The notes under the pieces: model-generated | Told to the model about the DNA's origin: nothing | Databases searched by the model: none | Seen by the model: only the letters and a program-made list of their open reading frames with translations | Position numbers and translations under genes: made by a program | Assembly: GCA_016703335.1 (NCBI GenBank) | Contig: JADJCG010000020.1 | Span: forward strand, 22,036-86,035 | Direction: 5' to 3' | DNA from: Caulobacteraceae bacterium | GTDB lineage: Bacteria > Pseudomonadota > Alphaproteobacteria > Caulobacterales > Aquidulcibacteraceae | Length of the DNA: 64,000 nucleotides | Shown: positions 36,351 to 43,822 of the stretch, one piece after another | Numbering within the stretch: the first letter of the stretch is position 1 | Layout: every line of letters starts with the position of its first letter

Positions 36351-37688
36351 CTAGCCGAACATCGGCGCCGCAAGCGAGGCCTCTTGCTGCACCTGCTCAC
36401 CAAACATGGGCGCGATCAGCGGGGTGACCAAGAACCAAACCGCCGCTGCGGCAATTGTTGCGGCCAAGGCCGCCGCGAAATAGAGCGCCGCGTAGCGCCA
36501 GCCGCCGGTGAAAAACGCGATCACGCCCTTCGCCAACGTATTCATCAGCACAGCGATCATCACTGCGTGTGCACCAATCGTAGGTTCCAGTCCGCCGCGA
36601 ACCAAGCTGCCGGTAGCGAGCGTAACGGCATCGACGTCGGCCAAACCCGCAGTTGCCGCAAACGGAAGCAACCCGGCTTGGCCGTAAGCATCCGCTATTA
36701 TGCGGCCAACAATGATCACCGCACCCAAAAACGCTGCGAACTGAAACACTGAAACAAGATCGAGCGGGCTGCGTAGCTTTTGCGAAGAGTCGGCGCTATC
36801 GCCCTCGCGGTCAAAGTAGCGCATCGCGAAGGCCGAGCCGCCAAACACCAGCATCGCAGCCACAAGTGCTGGTCCCGCCTCTGGCACGACCGGAGTCGCG
36901 GTGATCGCCAGTAGTGCGATCACGCGACCGACGCTGATCGCAGCAGCTATAGCCGCCGCTGCGCCGCCGACCATTGCGTGCGTCTCTCCGGTTTTGACGC
37001 GCCGTCCCAGCTCCGCCGTCACGACCGTGGACGACACAAGAGCGCCTGCAGCTGCGCCAGCCAGTACGCCAACGTCGTTGCCTAGCACACGCACCGCGAC
37101 GTAACCGGCGAAGGATGCGCCCGCGACGAGTATGGTCAGCAGCCACAGCTCACGTGGATTGATCGCACCCCACGGATCAACCGTGGTGTCGGCCAGCAGT
37201 GGCAACGCGATGAAGGTGGCGCCAAGGATGAGCAGCGCGGAGCGCAGCTCCTTCCATGTGATCCTATCGAGCCAATCGTGCAGTGCGCTCTTGAACGCGA
37301 GTAGGCCGACGAGCGTGACGCCTACTGCCGCAGAAATGCGTAAATCTCCGAACATCGAATAGGCGCCGAGCGCGAACACTAAGAGCCCAGCGATCGTACC
37401 CGTCACCGAAACATCATTGTCGCGTTGGCTCTCTCGCACTTTGAAGGTTACGAAGGCGGCGCCGAAAAGCAGCGTCAGCGCAGCGAATCCAATCTGCCCA
37501 ACCGCCGGAAGCAGTGCGCCAGCGACGCCGCCCATCAGCCCAACAACCGCGTGCGTCCGCAAACCCGCCCCACGCATGCCATCCGGCGCGTCGCGATGCT
37601 TCCAGCCGCGTTCGACACCGACCAAAAAGCCGATCCCCAGCGCCATCGCCAAGCGCTGAAACATCTCAAGAAGAACCGGATCCGGCAT
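36351..37688 (-). CDS. MgtC/SapB plus DUF4010 membrane protein
   Basis: A 445-residue polytopic protein. The first about 140 residues are an MgtC/SapB-type domain ('LAMALGIGFLVGVERGWKHR', 'GMRGAGLRTHAVVGLMGGVA'). The rest is DUF4010 with about seven more hydrophobic helices, for example 'VGVLAGAAAGALVSSTVVTA' and 'ATAGLADVDAVTLATGSLVR'. Function is uncertain; MgtC itself affects magnesium stress and ATP synthase, but this two-domain form is uncharacterised. It is intact and ends 11 bases from the DAHP synthase start. Confidence 0.85.
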   Translation of the reverse strand: MPDPVLLEMFQRLAMALGIGFLVGVERGWKHRDAPDGMRGAGLRTHAVVGLMGGVAGALLPAVGQIGFAALTLLFGAAFVTFKVRESQRDNDVSVTGTIAGLLVFALGAYSMFGDLRISAAVGVTLVGLLAFKSALHDWLDRITWKELRSALLILGATFIALPLLADTTVDPWGAINPRELWLLTILVAGASFAGYVAVRVLGNDVGVLAGAAAGALVSSTVVTAELGRRVKTGETHAMVGGAAAAIAAAISVGRVIALLAITATPVVPEAGPALVAAMLVFGGSAFAMRYFDREGDSADSSQKLRSPLDLVSVFQFAAFLGAVIIVGRIIADAYGQAGLLPFAATAGLADVDAVTLATGSLVRGGLEPTIGAHAVMIAVLMNTLAKGVIAFFTGGWRYAALYFAAALAATIAAAAVWFLVTPLIAPMFGEQVQQEASLAAPMFG

Positions 37689-37818
37689 CGCTGGCGAAGT
37701 CTTGGTGTGACCAATGGGTTCCTGCTACGGGCCGCGCCTGGTTGGGGAGCGCTGCAGCATTGCCAAGGCGTAATGCCCCGACTAGGTTCGCGCCACAGGG
37801 GCGGGACGGGACAATTTC

Positions 37819-39093
37819 ATGGCAATCGCGGCGTATCTCGCCTTCGAACCGGACGACGCAGGCGCCGCACGACCCATAGCTGCCGAACTCGAACAACATG
37901 GTTGGACGGTGCAGGCTTCTGGCCCTGAGTATCGTGTCCAGGACAAGCTGGGAACTTTGGTTCAGGCGGTCGGCCAGGCGGGTATCGTCATCGTGCTCGC
38001 ATCGCCGGCCTCACAGGCAAGCGCGTGGATTCGCCGCGAAGTCGCCGCGGCTCTGAACAATGGCCGCACGATCGTGGTGGTGCAGACAGCCGATCTCGCG
38101 GCCGAGTCCTGGTTCAATCAGACGCTCGATCCTTCGACATTCATCGACTTGAGGCGCGGGGCGCGGTCCGAGACACTCGCCAAGATCATCGAACGAACGC
38201 GCACGGCGAGTGGGCGCGGGCGCGTTATCGCCATGCTCAACATCAAGGGCGGTGTCGGCAAAACGGTGCTAGCGGCCAACCTGTTTGCGGCGGCTCACCT
38301 CGCCGACAAGCGCGCGATCAGCTTCATCGACCTCGATCCGCAGCATAACCTCACGCAGTATTTTCTCTCACCGGGTGAACGCAATCGCATCCGCGACCGC
38401 AACCACACGCTCTATGGCATCCTCAACGCCCGTGGCGATCATTCGATACCTGCCAGCGACTTTGGCGCCATTTCGATCCCGCTCAATCGCGTCAAGCGCG
38501 GCAACAAGGCGCCGAACTTCGAACTTGTCGCTGGCGACGAGCGTTTGTTCGAATTCACGCTCGACACGCGCCCCGATCGAGACAAAGCCGAAGCGTTCAC
38601 CCGCTTTCGCGCACTCGTGGCCGCGCTTCGCGCCCGCTCCGACGCGGTGATTATCGACTCGAACCCTTGCGCGACCTTTCTCACCCGTTTGGCGATCACA
38701 ACAGCGGACCACATCGTCGCCCCGGTGCGCCCGGAGCGCTATTCGCTCACCGGGTTGAACATGCTTGAGCATGTCGTGCGTGAGGTCAGGGGAAGGCCGT
38801 TGCAGCCCAACGAATTCTCGGTGCTCCTGAACGGTGTGAACGACCGCACGCGCTCCGGGGAAACTGGCGACGCCGACACGCTGACCCGTGCGGAGATCCA
38901 GAACGCGCCCTTCTTCGGCGGCGCGCTGCTTCCAGACGAGGTGCCCTATTCGGCCGTTCTGCGTTCAGCGCCGACTGAGCGCTTCGCCGCCAACCCGATC
39001 AATGTCACGGCAATGATGCGCGTGGGCGGACGCCCCGCCAAAGAATCACTCGCCCGCGCCGCGGCGGCCATTCTCCGGCGGGCCGCGCCGTGA
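37819..39093 (+). CDS. TIR domain-ParA/MinD-type ATPase fusion
   Basis: A 424-residue two-domain protein. Residues 1-115 have the TIR pattern: a first strand 'AYLAFEPDDAGAARPIAAEL', the helix 'LVQAVGQAGIVIVLASPAS' and 'ASAWIRREVAAALNNGRTIVVV', ending 'STFIDLR'. Glu74 (WIRRE) stands where NAD-cleaving TIR enzymes keep the catalytic glutamate. Residues 135-424 form a ParA-type ATPase: deviant Walker A KGGVGKT (143-149), 'FIDLDPQHNLTQ' (169-180), Walker B 'AVIIDSNP' (276-283) and 'APVRPERYSLTGL' (301-313). The ATG follows GGGACGGGACAA. Its last codon overlaps the next gene as ATGA. This fusion suggests ATPase-gated signalling or NAD depletion, but function is inferred. Confidence 0.82.
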   Translation: MAIAAYLAFEPDDAGAARPIAAELEQHGWTVQASGPEYRVQDKLGTLVQAVGQAGIVIVLASPASQASAWIRREVAAALNNGRTIVVVQTADLAAESWFNQTLDPSTFIDLRRGARSETLAKIIERTRTASGRGRVIAMLNIKGGVGKTVLAANLFAAAHLADKRAISFIDLDPQHNLTQYFLSPGERNRIRDRNHTLYGILNARGDHSIPASDFGAISIPLNRVKRGNKAPNFELVAGDERLFEFTLDTRPDRDKAEAFTRFRALVAALRARSDAVIIDSNPCATFLTRLAITTADHIVAPVRPERYSLTGLNMLEHVVREVRGRPLQPNEFSVLLNGVNDRTRSGETGDADTLTRAEIQNAPFFGGALLPDEVPYSAVLRSAPTERFAANPINVTAMMRVGGRPAKESLARAAAAILRRAAP

Positions 39094-39500
39094 CATTGAA
39101 GCCCGCCGACGCCAAGCTCCTTCGCACCGCTCTGGGACGCCGCTCGCGCGTCGAGGTGCGCAAGATCTTCAAGCTCGCTCGAGACCATACGGATAAAACC
39201 CTGCTCGCTGCCGCGCTGCCCACCCCGAAGAAGGCTGCGAAGCCGAAAGGCGATCCGCTGGTGCGCGAACTCGAGCAAACCCTGAGGCCGATCATGGGCC
39301 CGTCACATGAGAAGGCCGATCTGCTGATCGAACACATCGCCAAGACGTACAAACGCAAGCTGGCGTACCAGCCGAAGGGGCTGGCCGACGCTACCCGCCA
39401 ACTCCGCACCAAGTTCAGCGACGATCAGATCAGCGCCGGGGCCAAAAGCTTGGTCTCGCATCTGAGCAAGCTCTACGGCGGAAGCGACGGCGTCGTGTAA
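39090..39500 (+). CDS. Small basic partner protein of TIR-ParA
   Basis: A 136-residue, strongly basic, mostly helical protein coupled to the TIR-ParA gene by an ATGA overlap. The N-terminus (MTLKPADAKLLRTALGRRSR) is amphipathic, then a lysine-rich linker 'TPKKAAKPKGDPLVRELEQT' leads to two more helical blocks, ending 'AKSLVSHLSKLYGGSDGVV'. No HTH, nuclease or membrane signature is recognised. Being the second gene of a ParA-type pair, it might be an adaptor or DNA-binding partner in place of ParB, a regulator of the TIR domain, or the antitoxin-like half; none of these can be confirmed from sequence. Confidence 0.75.
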   Translation: MTLKPADAKLLRTALGRRSRVEVRKIFKLARDHTDKTLLAAALPTPKKAAKPKGDPLVRELEQTLRPIMGPSHEKADLLIEHIAKTYKRKLAYQPKGLADATRQLRTKFSDDQISAGAKSLVSHLSKLYGGSDGVV

Positions 39501-39550
39501 CCCACACCTCGGCCTGGACGAACTTGGCGGCGTTCACCAAGTTAGGTCCC

Positions 39551-40023
39551 ATGACAATTTCAGCCTCCGGCTTCGATCTCACCCACCAAGCGCCACCAAG
39601 CGCGCGCGCTTAGAGGCCAGTCTCACGGATGAGGAGCGCCGCGTGCTTTTGCACCACGGCACTGAAGCGGCGTTTTGCGGCGGCCTGCTCAATCAGAAGA
39701 AATCCGGTGTGTATTGCTGCCGGCTCTGCGGGCTGCCGCTGTTTCGCCAGGATACAAAATTCGAAAGCGGCACGGGCTGGCCCAGCTTCACCGGCCCTAT
39801 CGACCCGCAGCACGTCCTTGGGACTGAAGACAATTCCTACGGCATGCGGCGCATCGAGACGCGTTGCGCGCGGTGCGACAGCCATCAGGGCCACGTTTTT
39901 CCGGACGGCCCGCGTGCGGCCGGTGGCCTGCGCTACTGCATCAATTCGGTGTCGCTACAATTCGTGGCTGACGGCGAGGCCCTGCCAGATCCACTCGGAC
40001 GCGCAGAGCGCATCGCCGCTTAG
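39551..40023 (+). CDS. msrB: Peptide-methionine (R)-S-oxide reductase MsrB, N-terminal frameshift
   Basis: Repairs oxidised methionine R-sulfoxide. The core is open from 39643: 'VYCCRLCGLPLF' and 'RCARCDSHQGHVF' hold the zinc cysteines, 'GTGWPSFTGPI' is the family core and 'RYCINSVSLQF' has the catalytic cysteine. The natural start appears to be ATG 39551 (MTISASGFDLT), but it is one base out of register with 'LEASLTDEERRVLLHHGTEA'. One base seems to be missing between about 39575 and 39610. With correction the protein is about 157 residues. It overlaps the minus-strand small gene by 4 bases. Confidence 0.9.
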
Positions 40024-40240
40024 TGGCGCGCCTTCTTCAGCTGCTCGATCAGCCGGTCGAGATCGCGCCGCATCGCATGCGTAATGATATCCTCGGCCTC
40101 TGTGCCTTTGAACGTACTTAGCGCTCGGAAACCACGCGCCCCACCAGCAGGCTGGCTTCGTTGGTGTCGTTCGTGAACTGGCGCGCCTTGGCGGCAAGCT
40201 CGCCTTGGCGTGAAAGAATGGCCGTCACAGGCTGCGCCAT
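40020..40240 (-). CDS. Small helical protein, about 73 aa, frameshifted
   Basis: The ATG at 40240 follows GGAGG at a good distance. The product begins MAQPVTAILSRQGELAAKAR and then 'QFTNDTNEASLLVGRVVSER', where it meets TAA. One base later in frame the sequence continues 'LSTFKGTEAEDIITHAMRRD' to 'LDRLIEQLKKARH'. One base is probably missing near 40120. The product would be a 73-residue, highly helical, charged protein. No family is recognised. The 217 bases upstream, to bpt, hold both promoters and nothing else. Confidence 0.5.
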
Positions 40241-40457
40241 GAAGCGCCTCCATCTGCTTCGGGCCGAACAGCTCCCCCAGTCCGCGCGGCAGATGACACG
40301 ACGATAACAGAGATTTCCCCAATTCAGAGAGGTAATCGTGGTGTGTGGAAAGTTTTTTAGACGGGTCTCGGAACTGACAAGGCTTCATTAAGTCTAACAG
40401 CGTGCAATGCGTGAGCTGTCTTGACGCCGTGAAAGGTTCGGCGACCATGTTCGCAAC

Positions 40458-41201
40458 GTGACAAAGCCATTTCCAACCAAGAATCTGCGCTTCTTTCTGA
40501 CAGCGCCGTCTCCGTGTCCGTATTTGCCGGGCCGGAAGGAGCGCAAGGTTTTCACCGCGCTCGATGGCCTCGACGCCGGCGAACTACACGATGTGCTCAC
40601 TGGCGCGGGCTTCAGGCGTTCGCAGAACATTGCTTACAGACCTTCATGCGACGCCTGCGATGCGTGCATCTCTGCGCGCGTGCCGGTTGAGAAATTCGAG
40701 TTCACGCGCCGGTGGCGCAAGATCATGCTGCGCAACGCCGACCTCACGCGTACGCTTCGCCCGGCGCAGGCCACGGAAGAGCAATTTCGTCTGCTGCGCC
40801 GATATCTCGCGTCCCGTCACGCCGACGGCGGCATGGCTGAAATGAGTTTTACGGACTTCGCCGCCATGGTGGAGGAGTCCGCCGTCCACACGCACATCGT
40901 CGAATATCGGTACAGCGACGGCCCGAACAAAGGCGAACTCGCTGCCGCTGCCTTGGTGGACGCGCTCGGGGACGGACTTTCGATGGTCTATTCGTTCTTC
41001 AATCCTGAAGACGCGCGCCGCAGCCCTGGCGTCTACATCATCCTGGATCACATCCAGCAGGCCCGCGCCGCAGGCTTCGGCTATCTTTATCTCGGCTACT
41101 GGATCCCAGGCTCGGACAAGATGCAATACAAGGCCGAGTTCCGCCCGCTTGAGCTGCTGCTGGGGGGCGAGTGGCGCCCTTACGAGCCGGTGCAGTTCTA
41201 A
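40458..41201 (+). CDS. bpt: Aminoacyl-tRNA-protein transferase (Bpt/Ate)
   Basis: Transfers leucine or arginine from tRNA to protein N-termini for ClpS/ClpAP degradation. 'SPCPYLPGRKERKVFTALDG' and 'RPSCDACDACISARVPVEKF' are diagnostic. The C-terminal half has 'SMVYSFFNPEDARRSPGVYI' and 'YLYLGYWIPGSDKMQYKAEFRPLELL'. Alphaproteobacterial members usually use leucine on Asp or Glu. The start is GTG at 40458. Length is 247 residues, intact. Confidence 0.93.
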   Translation: MTKPFPTKNLRFFLTAPSPCPYLPGRKERKVFTALDGLDAGELHDVLTGAGFRRSQNIAYRPSCDACDACISARVPVEKFEFTRRWRKIMLRNADLTRTLRPAQATEEQFRLLRRYLASRHADGGMAEMSFTDFAAMVEESAVHTHIVEYRYSDGPNKGELAAAALVDALGDGLSMVYSFFNPEDARRSPGVYIILDHIQQARAAGFGYLYLGYWIPGSDKMQYKAEFRPLELLLGGEWRPYEPVQF

Positions 41202-41264
41202 CCTCACGACACATTATCGCGCCGCTGCTTCGCTGTAGGATAGATTTCCGCACGAGGTGAAGCC

Positions 41265-41753
41265 ATGGCTGAGTCGAAGAAGGCGCTTTGGCGCTCCAGC
41301 GAAATTCCGGCCGCCATGCGGCCCTTCACGCAGAAGCTCAACGCGAACTCACTGTTTCGCGCCGCAGGCCTTTCGCGCCTGGCCGGTATGAGCCGCGCGC
41401 ACGTGAGCTTGGTGAAGCTGCCGCCCGGCAAGGATAGCTTCGCCTATCACGCGCACATGCTCGAAGAGGAATGGATCTACATCGTCTCCGGCCGCGCGAT
41501 GGCGGACATTGATGGCAAGACTTCCGAAGTTGGCCCCGGCGACTTCATGGGCTTTGCGACGCCGTCAGTGCCGCATTTGCTGCGCAACACGTTCGACGAA
41601 GAGTGCGTCTACCTGATGGGCGGTGAGGATCGGCCCATAGATGTCGTCTCGTATCCCGAGAACGATAAGCGCTACCTGCTGATGCAGACCGACAAAGGCA
41701 CAGAGTTCTACGAATTGGGCGAACCGATCAAACCGATCGGCAAGCCGGACTAA
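41265..41753 (+). CDS. Cupin-domain protein
   Basis: A 162-residue single-domain cupin. Motif 1 is 'YHAHMLEEEWIYIVSGRAMADI' with two His and a Glu as metal ligands, followed by 'SEVGPGDFMGFATPSVPHLL' carrying the last histidine. The remainder 'GGEDRPIDVVSYPENDKRYL' is typical of a family of cupins of unknown substrate. It starts MAESKKALWRSSEIPAAMRP and is intact. It converges on a lipoprotein gene with a 4-base overlap. The sequence GTAGGATAGATTT lies about 20 bases before its start region. Confidence 0.85.
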   Translation: MAESKKALWRSSEIPAAMRPFTQKLNANSLFRAAGLSRLAGMSRAHVSLVKLPPGKDSFAYHAHMLEEEWIYIVSGRAMADIDGKTSEVGPGDFMGFATPSVPHLLRNTFDEECVYLMGGEDRPIDVVSYPENDKRYLLMQTDKGTEFYELGEPIKPIGKPD

Positions 41754-42289
41754 AGCACCACACCTTCGCGCGTACGCGCACCTTCAGGCGCTGCGTAGCC
41801 AAACCGCGCGCACACGCGACTGTTCATCGCTTGAGGGCCTGGCGGCTCATCGCCGGAGAAAACAAGCAGGGTGACGACCGTCGCACGCTCGTCGTAGGCC
41901 AACGCCACGTACTGAGGACGCTCAGCGCCGCACAAGCCGATCACGCCATCGGGTACGACCTGTTCGGTGACACGGCGCAGCTCGACGTTCAAGTTTCCAG
42001 GGCCGACCACGGCAGCGGCATAGCTATCCCCGTTCTTCGCCATGAGATCGCCGCCGCGGCGCGGGTTCAGCGTGCGTGTGTAGAGGGTGATGCCGTTGGT
42101 GAAGGTTACGCCCGCGCGTTGGATGACCATCCCACCGGTGACCGAGCGCGCCGTATTCGATGACGCTTTGTAGTCACCGCTCAACTCGGTGGTGCTGGGA
42201 GGCCGCGCGTTGGTCGCCGCGTCCGAATTGGGCGCCGCCGTGCAGGCGCAGAGCGCGAGCAATGAGAGGGCGGCGAGGACGTAGCGCAT
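41750..42289 (-). CDS. Lipoprotein, paralogue of the protein at 43295-43822
   Basis: The signal peptide 'MRYVLAALSLLALCACTAAP' has a lipobox before Cys16. The mature part has 'SSNTARSVTGGMVIQRAGVT', 'LNVELRRVTEQVV', 'IGLCGAERPQYVAL' and 'VTLLVFSGDEPPGPQAMNSR', each with a counterpart in the lipoprotein at 43295-43822. Cysteines around 138 and 160 could form a disulfide. The protein is 179 residues, periplasmic or outer-membrane anchored. The family is not recognised; lysozyme-inhibitor-like folds have this size and cysteine pattern, but that is only a thought. Confidence 0.7.
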   Translation of the reverse strand: MRYVLAALSLLALCACTAAPNSDAATNARPPSTTELSGDYKASSNTARSVTGGMVIQRAGVTFTNGITLYTRTLNPRRGGDLMAKNGDSYAAAVVGPGNLNVELRRVTEQVVPDGVIGLCGAERPQYVALAYDERATVVTLLVFSGDEPPGPQAMNSRVCARFGYAAPEGARTREGVVL

Positions 42290-42359
42290 GGCCGCTGTTT
42301 ACCCCCGCCCGCCGGACGCCGCGACCCTGCCCCATCGCAAAACACGCATGATTGGTCGC

Positions 42360-42464
42360 TTACTCCGGCACGCCATAGGAATACACCGCACGGACCTCAC
42401 TGTTCGTCGCATTGCGGCGCAAAGCGACAACCTCATGGTGCGTATCCCAGGTTGACCAAGAATC
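42360..42464 (-). pseudogene. Possible C-terminal remnant of a third lipoprotein paralogue
   Basis: Starting inside the end of the hydrolase gene and in another frame, the minus strand reads 'DSWSTWDTHHEVVALRRN' then 'ATNSEVRAVYSYGVPE' and a stop. The last 16 residues match 8 of 16 with the lipoprotein segment 'AMNSRVCARFGYAAPE' next door. No start codon or ribosome-binding site is visible. It may be a leftover end of a third family member, or an accidental open stretch. Confidence 0.25.
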
Positions 42465-43239
42465 CTTCGGCGAGAGTCGCGGCCTGTGCCGAGATGGCTT
42501 CATCCGGTTGCGGCGTTTCGCGATCGTTGATGCCAGCGGGCGTGAACAAGTGGCCGTAGCCGCGATAGATCTTCAACACACAGCGATCACCATAGGTGCG
42601 CATCGCCTCGCAAAAGCGCTGCGCGCCGGGCAGCGGTGTTTCGCTATCGACGTCGCCTTGCAGGATCAAAGTCGGCGGCAAGCCGGCGCGCACGTTCGAC
42701 AAGGGCGACAACTCCCGCGCTGCTTCTTCGCCGGCCAAACGCGCAAACCAGCCATCGCGCTCCAGATCGAGCGCTGGCGAAACCAGCACAAGCGCGTTGT
42801 GCCGCGCACGGGTATCCTCGGATTGCGCGGTTGACACTGCGATCTGGCCACCGGCGGAGACGCCGTAGGCGGCGATGCGGGTTGGGTCGATGTGAAGTGT
42901 GGCTGCGTTGTCGCGAAGCCAGCGGATGACGCTACGCGCGTCGGCGGTGGCGAGGCGTGGGTTGCCGAGGCGATACTCGACAGAGACCGTGAGCATGCCG
43001 CGCTCGGCGAAGCGGCGCGCGCGTGGGTACATCCATGTAGCGTCACCGGCGACCCAGCCGCCGCCATGCAGCAGCACGACTGCGCCTCGGGCGGCTGAAC
43101 TTGGGCCTGTATCGAACACGTGGGCTTCGACAATAGCGCCGTCTTCGCTCGCGATGCGCTCAACGCGTGGCGCGCGTTCGGTCTGCGCCGATGCGTTCAG
43201 CGCAATGAGCCAAAACAATCCCGCAAACACAGCCCGCAT
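42433..43239 (-). CDS. Secreted alpha/beta hydrolase (esterase/lipase type)
   Basis: A 268-residue carboxylesterase-like protein with a cleavable signal peptide (MRAVFAGLFWLIALNASAQ). The oxyanion motif HGGGW appears in 'VVLLHGGGWVAGDATW', the nucleophile in 'AAYGVSAGGQIAVS', the acid in 'LILQGDVDSETPL' and the histidine in 'YRGYGHLFTPAG'. It belongs with the BD-FAE/HSL-like esterases. The substrate is unknown. It lies between two related lipoprotein genes on the same strand, so it may be part of one small secreted-protein operon. Confidence 0.82.
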   Translation of the reverse strand: MRAVFAGLFWLIALNASAQTERAPRVERIASEDGAIVEAHVFDTGPSSAARGAVVLLHGGGWVAGDATWMYPRARRFAERGMLTVSVEYRLGNPRLATADARSVIRWLRDNAATLHIDPTRIAAYGVSAGGQIAVSTAQSEDTRARHNALVLVSPALDLERDGWFARLAGEEAARELSPLSNVRAGLPPTLILQGDVDSETPLPGAQRFCEAMRTYGDRCVLKIYRGYGHLFTPAGINDRETPQPDEAISAQAATLAEGFLVNLGYAP

Positions 43240-43294
43240 CTTAGTCCCCCACGCTGACGCTAATGGCAGGAGGCGCAGAACGCAAAGCCATCCG

Positions 43295-43822
43295 CTATTG
43301 GGCGGCCGCCAGCGCGTAATTGAACGTGCCGCAGAGTTGCGAGTTGTGGGCGTTCGGACCGGGCGCGTCGGCGCCGGAGAAGACGAGAAGTGACAGCGTC
43401 TCCGTGCCGTGCGCGACGATGACGTGGCTCACCGTTTGCCCCTCGCCGCACAATTGCGGATCGCGCGCATCGGCGGCAACGCGGACAAGATCGACGCGGC
43501 GCACTTCCATGTTGAGAATGTTTGTATTGCCGGTGACGTCGCGCGCTGTGCCGCCGCCTGCCGACAAATCTGCGTCGGGCATCAACATCGTCTCGGTGCG
43601 GGCGCCTTCGATGCGAAAGCCTTTCTCAAAGCTCAACACGTCCGGCGCGAGATCGAGGGCGCCGGTGATCGACATCGCCGTATTCGAGATTGCGTCGTAG
43701 TGAGCGACGAATGCTGTGGATGCCGGCGCCTCCGCGGACGTTGCCGCCGTCTCGGGCGCAGGCGCCGTAGTTTGCCCGCAAGCAGCCAGAGCAAGAGCGG
43801 TCAAAGGGAACACGAAGCGCAT
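43295..43822 (-). CDS. Lipoprotein, paralogue of the protein at 41750-42289
   Basis: The signal 'MRFVFPLTALALAACGQTTA' has lipobox LAAC. After an alanine/threonine/proline linker the domain reads 'DAISNTAMSITGALDLAPDV', 'NILNMEVRRVDLVRVAADAR', 'PQLCGEGQTVSHVIVAHGTE' and 'SLLVFSGADAPGPNAHNSQL'. Alignment by eye with the 41750-42289 lipoprotein shows shared S-N-T-A, E-V/L-R-R-V, L-C-G and L-V-F-S-G-x-x-x-P-G-P. Length is 175 residues. Function is unknown. It is first in the three-gene minus-strand group. Confidence 0.72.
   Translation of the reverse strand: MRFVFPLTALALAACGQTTAPAPETAATSAEAPASTAFVAHYDAISNTAMSITGALDLAPDVLSFEKGFRIEGARTETMLMPDADLSAGGGTARDVTGNTNILNMEVRRVDLVRVAADARDPQLCGEGQTVSHVIVAHGTETLSLLVFSGADAPGPNAHNSQLCGTFNYALAAAQ

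Noticed and set aside
37819..39500. Ordinary chromosomal or plasmid parAB partition locus
   Set aside because: The partner has no ParB or KorB motifs, no parS-like repeats were seen, and the ATPase carries a TIR domain.
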